Shown here one piece after another: positions 1 through 5,864 of a stretch of 5,864 nucleotides of DNA. Under the pieces are notes generated by a model. That model searched no databases and was not told the origin of the DNA. It saw only the letters and a list, made by a program, of their open reading frames with translations. How positions within the stretch are numbered: position 1 is the stretch's first letter; the number at the start of each line of letters is the position of its first letter. Source of the stretch: B18-G2 sp964432835 (GTDB lineage Archaea; Thermoplasmatota; E2; DHVEG-1; B18-G2); contig CAYSPA010000069.1 of the NCBI GenBank assembly GCA_964432835.1, forward strand, positions 1 to 5,864, in the 5' to 3' direction. The translations under genes were made by a program, and so were the position numbers.

Positions 1-8
1 TGATTTCG

Positions 9-590
9 ATGGGTGTGAATCTCGAAATCATCGCTCAGGCAATATGGCTCATACTTCCAGCGTATGCGGCGAATGGTGCTGCGGTTCTGGTGGGCGGTGG
101 TAAACCCATAGATTTCGGAAAGGTGTGGAGGGATGGCAGGAGAATACTTGGAGACGGAAAGACGTGGAGGGGCCTTTTCTATGGTTCGCTGGTCGGCTCC
201 ATAGTCGGCTTCTCGCAGGCGGTGGCCGGGAAATATCTGGAACTACATGGCAGAAACAATCTCCATCTCGACTACTTTGAAGGTTTTCCCTTGATGATTC
301 CCTTAGTTCTATCTCTATGCTTCGGCGCCCTACTTGGAGATATAGTGGAAAGTTTTTTCAAAAGGAGAGTGGGTAAGGAGAGGGGAGAGGACTGGATACC
401 TTTTGACCAGCTTGATTTTCTTATAGGGGCGCTCATCCTCTGTTACATGGTCAGTGCAATCTTTCAATTTGCGGGTATTTTAGATTACAACTGGTTCCTG
501 AAAAATTTTTCACCACTGCATCTTCTCGTTATATTCGTGGTAACTCCATTCCTGCACATAATTTCGAATAAGTTGTACCGTGGCAGATAG
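9..590 (+). CDS. carS: CDP-archaeol synthase (CDP-2,3-bis-O-geranylgeranyl-sn-glycerol synthase)
   Basis: Integral membrane enzyme of archaeal ether-lipid synthesis. It joins CTP to the unsaturated archaetidic acid to give CDP-archaeol, the activated precursor of polar head groups. The 193-residue product carries the family signatures in order: LPAYAANGAAVL (16-27), GGGKPIDFG (29-37), DGRRILGDGKTWRG (42-55), GDIVESFFKRR (110-120), DQLDF (133-137) and TPFLHIISN (179-187). About five hydrophobic segments are visible (near 8-28, 56-73, 95-113, 137-157 and 168-185), as expected for this CdsA-like DUF46 family. The length is slightly above the 170-180 residues I recall as typical, and the extra residues may sit in the 76-92 loop. 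ATG at 9 gives a full N-terminal helix. No Shine-Dalgarno site precedes it, and the TGA at 1-3 could be the end of an upstream gene, which cannot be checked here. The family call is strong; the activity is inferred from homology. Confidence 0.95.
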   Translation: MGVNLEIIAQAIWLILPAYAANGAAVLVGGGKPIDFGKVWRDGRRILGDGKTWRGLFYGSLVGSIVGFSQAVAGKYLELHGRNNLHLDYFEGFPLMIPLVLSLCFGALLGDIVESFFKRRVGKERGEDWIPFDQLDFLIGALILCYMVSAIFQFAGILDYNWFLKNFSPLHLLVIFVVTPFLHIISNKLYRGR

Positions 591-653
591 ATATTCATAC
601 GGCGCAGGAAGCATACCCTAAATGTAGTTTACCAAATCGAAACACAACGTGAG

Positions 654-665
654 AAATAATTTAAG
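654..665 (+). promoter_or_regulatory. Candidate archaeal TATA box for the small zinc protein gene
   Basis: AAATAATTTAAG is the most AT-rich stretch between carS and the zinc-binding protein. Its centre lies about 22 bases before the ATG at 682 and about 31 before the ATG at 691. That suits a leaderless or nearly leaderless transcript starting at one of these codons. It would place the GTG at 649 upstream of the transcript. This is inference from spacing and composition only; read-through from carS is also possible. Confidence 0.35.
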
Positions 666-681
666 CAACCTTTCCGTTTCC

Positions 682-921
682 ATGTATGAGATGAGTGAAA
701 GGCGGACATTGCGCGCAGGGATAATACCGAAAAAATGCGAGATATGCGGGATAAATGATGCCAAGTTCGTCTGTATGAGATGCAAGAAAAAGGTGTGCTC
801 CTCATGCTATTTTAATATCTTGGGTCTCTGTCGGAACTGCGTATCAAAGAGTGTCGCGGAAGCGTGGAAGGGAGAGAAGAAAAACTTGAAAGACATCCTC
901 GACATCGAATGGATTGACTAA
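682..921 (+). CDS. Small eight-cysteine zinc-binding protein, function unknown
   Basis: I do not recognise a named family. The frame is open from a GTG at 649 (90 residues), but ATG codons at 682 and 691 look better. A TATA-like box sits at 654-665, and the 11 residues before the first ATG have low complexity. From 682 the product is 79 residues. It has four CxxC pairs in the pattern CxxC-x8-CxxC-x4-CxxC-x7-CxxC (nucleotides 736-840), enough for two zinc ions in a cross-brace like those of B-box, RING or HIT-type fingers. A basic N-terminus (ERRTLRAGIIPKK) precedes the fingers and an acidic tail ending in DILDIEWID follows. There is no signal peptide or membrane segment, so it is probably cytoplasmic. 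A role in protein or RNA binding is a guess. Its TAA stop overlaps the stop of tsr3 on the other strand. Confidence 0.75.
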   Translation: MYEMSERRTLRAGIIPKKCEICGINDAKFVCMRCKKKVCSSCYFNILGLCRNCVSKSVAEAWKGEKKNLKDILDIEWID

Positions 922-1424
922 GGAAAGAATTCTTCCAACCTCCTTTTAATATCCTCGGGGTCTCTGGAATTTCTGTACATATCAAGGAGTTCCCTGTTCA
1001 TCGTCAGAAAGTGCGGAGACCACTTGTATAGATTCGACAATCTCCTCGCGAGATCGTCCTCACCTATTATGTAGAGAGAGGCTATGAAAGCCTCCAGGGT
1101 GGAGAGTTTTCCGGGTTTACCAAAGTTAACGGGATTCACCGGCACGAGGAAAGGCAGGTATCTGTGATTTTTGAATCTCGATAATCTGGAGAACACGACA
1201 TCAACATCCCGCCAGGAGCAATCCACAGCCACTATACCATATTTCAGCGAATATCCCTTATCTGCCATGGAAAACATGCGGTCGGCATCGGGATTCAGTA
1301 TAATGCATCCTCTCGGTATCCTTTCCACGCGTTTGACTATCCTCACAAATCCAAATCTTTCCATCTTTTTTGCTGTACACTTTTTTGGGTCATCCTGGCC
1401 GAGATGGTACACCAATAGCTTCAT
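918..1424 (-). CDS. tsr3: Tsr3: small-subunit rRNA 3-amino-3-carboxypropyltransferase
   Basis: SPOUT-like enzyme (DUF367/RLI-associated family) that transfers the acp group from S-adenosylmethionine to a hypermodified uridine or pseudouridine of the small-subunit rRNA, the site called m1acp3-psi in yeast 18S. In eukaryotes this is a late maturation step; archaeal homologues act on the equivalent 16S position. The 168 residues hold the family blocks DPKKCTAKKM (12-21), LNP (43-45), VDCSW (67-71) and the long signature from R88 to G121, which contains LPFLVPVNPVNFGKPGKLS and then EAFIASLYIIG. The length fits a minimal archaeal Tsr3 without the eukaryotic C-terminal extension. Its ATG lies inside the end of taw2 (ATGA overlap), which implies co-transcription and translational coupling. 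The 3' end meets the convergent zinc-protein gene, with interlocked stop codons. The family assignment is firm; the exact target base is inferred. Confidence 0.93.
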   Translation of the reverse strand: MKLLVYHLGQDDPKKCTAKKMERFGFVRIVKRVERIPRGCIILNPDADRMFSMADKGYSLKYGIVAVDCSWRDVDVVFSRLSRFKNHRYLPFLVPVNPVNFGKPGKLSTLEAFIASLYIIGEDDLARRLSNLYKWSPHFLTMNRELLDMYRNSRDPEDIKRRLEEFFP

Positions 1425-2260
1425 CTAATCAACCTTGCATCCACGACGATATGACTCACTCCCGGTGCAAAGGATTTCACCCTTTTTATATTTATTATCT
1501 CAACCTCCATACCATATCTTTCCGCATTCTCTTTCAGTCTCCTGACCGGTCTGTTCGGAATGAGTTCATTTGGACAAATCTCATGGTAGTGAATGACCCC
1601 AGATCCTTTCAATGCTTCTATGGCATACGGCAGATAGAGATGGGGGTTCTTTAGATATCCCATTATTACTCTGTCAGCAACACCTTTTGGTGTGACTTTT
1701 CTATTATCTCCAAAAATGGGTTTTACGATATCGCTGACATGATTCAGTACGACGTTTTCCTCCAGATATCTGTATGCAACGGGATTCTTCTCTATTGCGT
1801 ATATCCTTTCTGGTCTGCTGTATACGGCCATGGGTATGGAAAAGTACCCTATTCCCGCGAACATGTCTACTACAACTTCCCCCTCTTTGGATATCGTCGC
1901 CATCCTTATTCTCTCACCCTTATTTCCCGAGGAAAACATTATCTTCCGTGGATCGAGTTTGAATCTAATTCCATTCTCAACATGTATGGTTTCTGTATCC
2001 TCGTCTCCATAAATTAATCTGAACTCCGGCACCCTCAATTCTCCTCGTATTCCTCCCACATCCTCGAGAACGGATTTGCATTTCAGAACATCCGCATATA
2101 TCCTGGCTATCTCCACTTTATATTCCTTCAAACATTCCGGGAATTTCACGATAAGAACATCTCCAAGTTTCTCCCATTTTCTGGGCAGAAAATCCACTAA
2201 ATATGCGGGTATCAGGTTGGACGATTTTTCCTTTATAATTTCGTATGGTGTTTTTCTCAT
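1421..2260 (-). CDS. taw2: Taw2: tRNA(Phe) 4-demethylwyosine(37)-C7 aminocarboxypropyltransferase
   Basis: Class I Rossmann-fold enzyme of the Trm5/TYW2 family. It transfers the acp group of S-adenosylmethionine to C7 of 4-demethylwyosine at position 37 of tRNA-Phe, giving the yW-86 intermediate of wybutosine synthesis. The 279 residues match the length of archaeal TYW2 proteins. Visible elements are an N-terminal RNA-binding part (1-80), FSSGNKGER (109-117), the SAM loop DMFAGIGYFS (132-141), AIEKNP with a ribose-binding acidic residue (155-160), GDN (184-186), MGYL (200-203), IHYHE (223-227) and the C-terminal FAPGVSHIVVD (264-274). MGY stands where Trm5 methyltransferases have an NPP/NLP motif, which is why I call Taw2 rather than the m1G37 methyltransferase. 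First gene of the taw2-tsr3 operon, transcribed from the divergent promoter next to it. No Shine-Dalgarno site precedes the ATG. Confidence 0.92.
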   Translation of the reverse strand: MRKTPYEIIKEKSSNLIPAYLVDFLPRKWEKLGDVLIVKFPECLKEYKVEIARIYADVLKCKSVLEDVGGIRGELRVPEFRLIYGDEDTETIHVENGIRFKLDPRKIMFSSGNKGERIRMATISKEGEVVVDMFAGIGYFSIPMAVYSRPERIYAIEKNPVAYRYLEENVVLNHVSDIVKPIFGDNRKVTPKGVADRVIMGYLKNPHLYLPYAIEALKGSGVIHYHEICPNELIPNRPVRRLKENAERYGMEVEIINIKRVKSFAPGVSHIVVDARLIR

Positions 2261-2286
2261 CTTTTGATGTGAAGCGATCTTCTATC

Positions 2287-2303
2287 ATTAAAAACTTTTT
2301 AAT
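2287..2303. promoter_or_regulatory. Divergent promoter with palindromic TATA region
   Basis: The 66-base gap between taw2 (-) and the radical SAM gene (+) contains ATTAAAAAcTTTTTAAT, a perfect inverted repeat with 8-base arms and a one-base centre. The right arm, read on +, lies about 27 bases before the GTG at 2327. The left arm, read on -, lies about 30 bases before the taw2 ATG. Both distances suit a TATA box driving a leaderless or short-leader archaeal transcript. One AT-rich element may therefore serve both directions, so the two promoters would compete for TBP/TFB binding. An alternative is a dimeric-regulator operator. The palindrome is seen directly; its function is inferred. Confidence 0.55.
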
Positions 2304-2326
2304 TTAGTTTCATTTTAATTTTATCC

Positions 2327-3316
2327 GTGAACTGGAGAAATACCCTGCCCAGATATGCACGAATCCTAGACGGGGAAGAAGAGGCGAGATATCTTACGGC
2401 CAAATCCATAGAGGTCGAGTTTTCAAAAAGTGACAATATCCAGACTCTATGGAAAATTCATGACAAATCTTTGAAAGAGCCCAGAATAGTCGATTCCCCG
2501 GAAAAAAGCCTACTGGATTTGAAGATAGAGATCGCGGACAGAATATTCAGGAAATGCGAATTCTGCGAAAGAAGATGCGGAGTTGACAGAACAGAGCAGG
2601 GAGGCGCATGCGGCGTAAGGGAAGCGAGGATAGCGAGCGAGTTCCTCCATATCGGTGAGGAATATATGCTGATACCGTCATACACCATCTTCTTTTCCGG
2701 CTGTACTTTTCATTGCGTATTCTGTCAGAACTGGGACATCAGTCAGAACATTTGTGGAACGCACATAGAGCCACGGAGGTTGGCCGAGATGATAAAGGCA
2801 AGGCGAGCGCAGGGCGCCCTCAATGTGAACTGGGTCGGAGGAGACCCGACACCAAATCTTCCCTATATACTGAAGGTTCTCAGATTCTGCAGGGAAAATA
2901 TACCTCAGATATGGAATTCCAACATGTACTGCTCTCTGGAAACCATGAAGTTACTGGATGGGGTTATTGACCTCTATCTCACCGATTTTAAATATGGAAA
3001 TAATGGATGTGCAGAGAGATTATCTATGGTGAGAAACTACATGGAGATCGTTGAGAGAAATCATCGCATAGCATACAGCCAAACCGACATGCTGATAAGA
3101 CACCTCGTCATGCCCAACCATATAAGATGCTGCACGGAGCCAATATTGAAATGGATTTCCAAAAACACTCCCCAGGCTCTCGTCAATATAATGGCTCAGT
3201 ACAGACCCGAGTACAGGGCATGTGAGTATGATGATATCTCCAGACCTTTGAAAATGAGCGAACATAGAGAAGCTCTGGAAATAGCAAGAGAACTCGGTCT
3301 TAATTTTATCTACTAG
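2327..3316 (+). CDS. Radical SAM protein, PflX-like (COG1313) family
   Basis: Iron-sulfur protein resembling pyruvate formate-lyase activating enzymes; the substrate is not known. In the 329 residues, an N-terminal cysteine set CxxCxxxCG (77-85) followed by GACG (93-96) is typical of COG1313. The radical SAM motif is CTFHCVFC (126-133; CxxxCxxC), which binds the 4Fe-4S cluster that cleaves S-adenosylmethionine. GGDPTP (171-176) is the GGE-like SAM-binding motif, here with Asp for Glu. YLTDFKYG (217-224), RHLVMPNH (258-265) and AQYRPEYRA (290-298) are later family blocks. The start is GTG at 2327: an in-frame TAA at 2300-2302 blocks extension and no ATG lies between. No Shine-Dalgarno site is present, but an AT-rich box 27 bases upstream suits a leaderless mRNA. 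No recognisable partner or glycyl-radical enzyme lies in the window. It is divergent from taw2-tsr3, and its stop shares CTAG with the convergent surface-protein gene. Confidence 0.88.
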   Translation: MNWRNTLPRYARILDGEEEARYLTAKSIEVEFSKSDNIQTLWKIHDKSLKEPRIVDSPEKSLLDLKIEIADRIFRKCEFCERRCGVDRTEQGGACGVREARIASEFLHIGEEYMLIPSYTIFFSGCTFHCVFCQNWDISQNICGTHIEPRRLAEMIKARRAQGALNVNWVGGDPTPNLPYILKVLRFCRENIPQIWNSNMYCSLETMKLLDGVIDLYLTDFKYGNNGCAERLSMVRNYMEIVERNHRIAYSQTDMLIRHLVMPNHIRCCTEPILKWISKNTPQALVNIMAQYRPEYRACEYDDISRPLKMSEHREALEIARELGLNFIY

Positions 3317-5864
3317 ATGATGTACTGTCGGTAGTAGAAATAGGCAAAGACCGCGATGAGAAAGATCAGAATAATCGCCGGTATCAAAAACCAGTTCTCT
3401 TCAAAGAAACTTCTACCTCTATTCTTTATCATCAACTCTTCGTGGGCAGATACATAACCCGGTTTAACCGCAAGTATATCAACGGTCGTATCGTGGTCTA
3501 CTTCTGGTAGTTTGATTCTCAGTTTACCATTCTCGTCGGTGTAACCCGCTATCTCTCCGTCGATGATGATGGTGGCATTGTCTATCAGATATCCATATAC
3601 ATCCCTGACAACAATATCAATATCCTCTTTCTCCATGACCTTTGGAGGCACACATATCTCCAGAGCAACTTCCTTGTATCTATCTATGACCTTTATGAGT
3701 TTGTAACATGGGGAGTACCCACTTGAACTGATACCGAGAAGCACATACCCATCCTCTTTAACGGAAGGCGCGGTAAAGCTCACTGTACCATCATTGTCTG
3801 TTTTCTCTTTCAAAGGACCAAACCAGACAACCACACCACTTACGGGATTTCCCGACAGGTCTTCCACCTTGACGGTGAATCTCTCACCCTCATAAACGGT
3901 ATCGTTTGTTTTGATATTCAACGGCTCTTCGACCTCTGCACGATTCGTTACCTCTATCCACGTATATCCGAAATTGTATCCTTCCTTCAACGCATGGACA
4001 AAACAACTTCTCTTCATCTCCACGTACGGCGCCCTACAAATTACTATGCCATTCTTATCGCTCACGTCACGACACATCCTTCCATCGATGTAGAGTAAAG
4101 CTCCTTCCACCGGCTCTCCGTTTTCATCCTCTATCCGGACAATAAACTCTCTCCCTTCCTCGACCATCGTCTGGGAAACGGATACCTTTAAATCTGGAAG
4201 GGTTGGACTGATCTCGTATAGATGGATAACGGCGATATCCGTTACATAGCCATCTTTCGTTGCGGTTATTGTAAATGCATCATCGCCCATCATCGGTGGA
4301 GAGGTAAGGGATACCGAGCCGTTTTCACCTGTGCCGAAATACTTGACCAGATTTCCATACTGCATCTTTATACTCACACCGCCTATGCCGTTGCCCTTTT
4401 CATCTACAACCTTAACCTGAAATTTCTCCATTGGAGGGAGAGCAAGTGGGGATACGATCTTCAGAAATTTTTTGCCGATTCCAACACTCACAACGGTCAA
4501 CCACTTCGATGCGGGTAGGTATTTTTCCTTTTCAGCATACACTAGGAATTTCTTGCTGATAAGAACATCCGGAGCGGTTAATGTTACTTCTCCATGCTCG
4601 TCACATACGTATTTTCTAAAATTGAACCACACGCGAGCACCCTTTACGGGATTGCCTCCTTCATCTTCTACCTTTACAAGAAAATCCTCCCCTTCTTCCA
4701 CGGAATCGGGGCAATCCAGTTGAAGTTTATTTTCCCTACCAATCACGTAAATGATCTTTTCGGCTTCGGAATATCCCGGACTCTTCGCCTTTATGCACAT
4801 GTATTTTGATTTGTTGAGAAGGGGTATCTGAACCCGGACACTTCCATTCCATGCGAGATAACTCTGGTTGTTGAATATAACGACCGAGAACAAACTCCTT
4901 CCATTTACATCCGTCACGGAAAAGGAGACATTTTCTCCAGACATGGCCATTGAAGGACCATCGATGATTAAACTGTACTTGCGAGTTTTCTTTATCCATA
5001 TGTATTTCTTCGCGCAGGAAATATTATCATCACAACATCTTATCTCGTTTAACTCGTAATCATCCCATGCATATGGAGCCGTGAATGAGGCGTTACCCAG
5101 GGAGTCGGTCGAGTTTGTTTTTCCATCGAAGAGGATTTTCACGCCGGATAGAGGTTTTCCATCACACAGTGAGAAGAGGGAAATGTTAAAAAGCGAATTT
5201 TCGGAAATGATGGAAGGTGAAACGATCAAGCCTCGTTTTCTGTTATCGACCACGATAACGAACCTGTAATCTATCAGGGATAGATTTTCATCGTATACAT
5301 TTATTTGGAAACTTTTTGTTTCTTCAACGTGGGGTGCTTTTACGGTAATACCATTACTATCAAAGAAACTTCCATTGAAATATATCTTCACCTTACCTTC
5401 ACCACCGTACGTGATATCAAAATACTCGCCCTCTTGCACGTGTGTTGGAGCCTTCAGAGAAGAACTTTTATTGTCCGCAATCCACATCTTCGTCTCATCG
5501 GAAACTTCGTATCCATCCTTTCTTGCGGAGAGTATAACAGGCATTGGAAACCCAACCTGAGGTACCTCAAACACGTAGGTGCCATTTTCATCCGTAAAAA
5601 CATCTTCATTGTTGATGGAAAGGATCGCATTCGGAATACCATTCATATCCTCATCAACAACCCTGAGTTTTACCCTCTTGCCCTCCTCGACAACCTCGGG
5701 ACACACCACGTACAGTTTTGGAAGATTTACTATGGTTATGTTCGTCTCCACACTTTCGTATCCTTCTTTTTCGGCCCTCAGTTTGCATGGTACCGATATA
5801 TTAACCTCGGGAATATCGAAATTCGCATAGCCCGACTCATTCGTTATCGCATGCAAAGAGATTA
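3313..5864 (-). CDS. Large cell-surface protein with tandem Ig-like repeats and C-terminal membrane anchor (5' partial)
   Basis: The visible C-terminal part is about 850 residues and the gene continues past the right edge. The first start-like codon in the frame is a TTG at 5856, but the frame stays open to 5864 and the window opens in mid-repeat, so this is not the true start. Numbering from 5856, residues 1-44 are the end of one repeat, 45-812 hold nine further repeats of about 75-92 residues, 813-820 are a linker, and 821-841 (WFLIPAIILIFLIAVFAYF) are one membrane helix with a tiny RQYII tail. Repeats follow VEEGExFxVKVEDExGxPVxGA, then TDENGxVxFxAP, then AxKxGY, the pattern of carboxypeptidase-regulatory-like or Big-type beta-sandwich domains. 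Seventeen N-x-S/T sequons suggest glycosylation. A surface-layer, adhesin or structural stalk role is plausible, but no catalytic motif is seen. The signal peptide and promoter lie outside the window. Confidence 0.85.
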   Translation of the reverse strand, partial: ISLHAITNESGYANFDIPEVNISVPCKLRAEKEGYESVETNITIVNLPKLYVVCPEVVEEGKRVKLRVVDEDMNGIPNAILSINNEDVFTDENGTYVFEVPQVGFPMPVILSARKDGYEVSDETKMWIADNKSSSLKAPTHVQEGEYFDITYGGEGKVKIYFNGSFFDSNGITVKAPHVEETKSFQINVYDENLSLIDYRFVIVVDNRKRGLIVSPSIISENSLFNISLFSLCDGKPLSGVKILFDGKTNSTDSLGNASFTAPYAWDDYELNEIRCCDDNISCAKKYIWIKKTRKYSLIIDGPSMAMSGENVSFSVTDVNGRSLFSVVIFNNQSYLAWNGSVRVQIPLLNKSKYMCIKAKSPGYSEAEKIIYVIGRENKLQLDCPDSVEEGEDFLVKVEDEGGNPVKGARVWFNFRKYVCDEHGEVTLTAPDVLISKKFLVYAEKEKYLPASKWLTVVSVGIGKKFLKIVSPLALPPMEKFQVKVVDEKGNGIGGVSIKMQYGNLVKYFGTGENGSVSLTSPPMMGDDAFTITATKDGYVTDIAVIHLYEISPTLPDLKVSVSQTMVEEGREFIVRIEDENGEPVEGALLYIDGRMCRDVSDKNGIVICRAPYVEMKRSCFVHALKEGYNFGYTWIEVTNRAEVEEPLNIKTNDTVYEGERFTVKVEDLSGNPVSGVVVWFGPLKEKTDNDGTVSFTAPSVKEDGYVLLGISSSGYSPCYKLIKVIDRYKEVALEICVPPKVMEKEDIDIVVRDVYGYLIDNATIIIDGEIAGYTDENGKLRIKLPEVDHDTTVDILAVKPGYVSAHEELMIKNRGRSFFEENWFLIPAIILIFLIAVFAYFYYRQYII
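3421..5864 (-). repeat. Array of about ten Ig-like protein repeats
   Basis: Repeat boundaries by residue (numbered from 5856) are: 1-44 partial, 45-128, 129-204, 205-288, 289-373, 374-458, 459-547, 548-639, 640-725 and 726-812. The best-conserved copies are the second, sixth, eighth and ninth. Each has an (E)EGE/R/K start, a DE-x-G-x-P loop, a TD/DE-x-x-G turn, an AP strand and mostly a K-x-GY end. The third copy is short and has lost the DE-x-G-x-P loop; the fourth and fifth are also divergent. Codons for equivalent residues differ between copies, so the array is old rather than recently duplicated. Boundaries are by eye and may be off by several residues. Confidence 0.75.

Noticed and set aside
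591..681. A small RNA or tRNA gene between carS and the zinc-protein gene
   Set aside because: No cloverleaf, strong stem or box C/D motif pair was found; the gap seems to hold only a candidate promoter.
922..947. Palindrome AAGAATTCTT followed by a T4 run after the zinc-protein gene, as a hairpin terminator
   Set aside because: The palindrome has no loop, the T-run is short and distant, and the stretch lies inside the conserved end of tsr3.
1421..2260. tRNA (guanine-37-N1)-methyltransferase Trm5 instead of Taw2
   Set aside because: Trm5 has an NPP/NLP-type motif where this protein reads MGYL, and the FSSGNKGER, IHYHE and FAPGVSH blocks agree better with archaeal TYW2.
2713..2970. 85-residue frame inside the radical SAM gene
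   Set aside because: It lies in another frame over conserved radical SAM motifs and has the low-complexity look of a shadow frame.
2327..3316. Taw1, the radical SAM enzyme that precedes Taw2 in wyosine synthesis
   Set aside because: Tempting because of its position beside taw2, but the CxxCxxxCG...GACG N-terminus and the later MPNH and AQYRPEYRA blocks are those of COG1313, not of Taw1.
4222..4518. Plus-strand frames opposite the surface-protein gene, such as this 98-residue one
   Set aside because: Antisense to a well-supported repeat protein, with no recognisable domain.
5854..5856. TTG at 5856 as the true start of the surface protein
   Set aside because: The frame is open to the window edge and the first residues are the end of a repeat (TNESGYANFDIPEV), so the gene begins outside the window.

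Overview
The window reads as a compact, gene-dense piece of an archaeal chromosome, most likely euryarchaeal and possibly Thermoplasmata-related (that lineage is a low-confidence guess). The archaeal assignment rests on a CDP-archaeol synthase for ether lipids, an archaeal-type wybutosine enzyme (Taw2), an archaeal/eukaryotic rRNA enzyme (Tsr3), start codons mostly without Shine-Dalgarno sites but with AT-rich TATA-like boxes about 25-30 bases upstream, and a C-terminally anchored, sequon-rich surface protein. No mobile element, CRISPR array, tRNA or rRNA gene was seen.

Layout. 9-590 (+): carS, complete. About 682-921 (+): a small eight-cysteine zinc-binding protein of unknown role. 918-1424 (-): tsr3. 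1421-2260 (-): taw2. These two minus-strand genes overlap by four bases (ATGA), so they form an operon in the order taw2-tsr3. 2261-2326: a short divergent promoter region centred on a perfect 8+1+8 palindrome. 2327-3316 (+): a radical SAM protein of the PflX-like COG1313 family. 3313-5864 (-): the C-terminal part of a very large cell-surface protein made of tandem Ig-like repeats with one C-terminal membrane anchor. Its N-terminus lies beyond the right edge of the window. No gene-free stretch reaches 100 bases.

How the genes relate. The clearest functional unit is taw2-tsr3. Both enzymes move the 3-amino-3-carboxypropyl (acp) group of S-adenosylmethionine onto RNA, one onto the wyosine base of tRNA-Phe and the other onto a conserved small-subunit rRNA nucleotide. 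They belong to unrelated folds (class I Rossmann and SPOUT-like). Both release methylthioadenosine rather than S-adenosylhomocysteine. The radical SAM gene is divergent from this operon and shares its promoter region, but its motifs are not those of the wyosine radical SAM enzyme Taw1, so a common pathway is not shown. carS and the surface protein belong to envelope building and surface structure.

The most notable points are the acp-transferase operon, the symmetric divergent promoter, the two convergent gene pairs whose stop codons interlock, and the repeat protein, whose N-glycosylation sequons are concentrated in its membrane-distal half.
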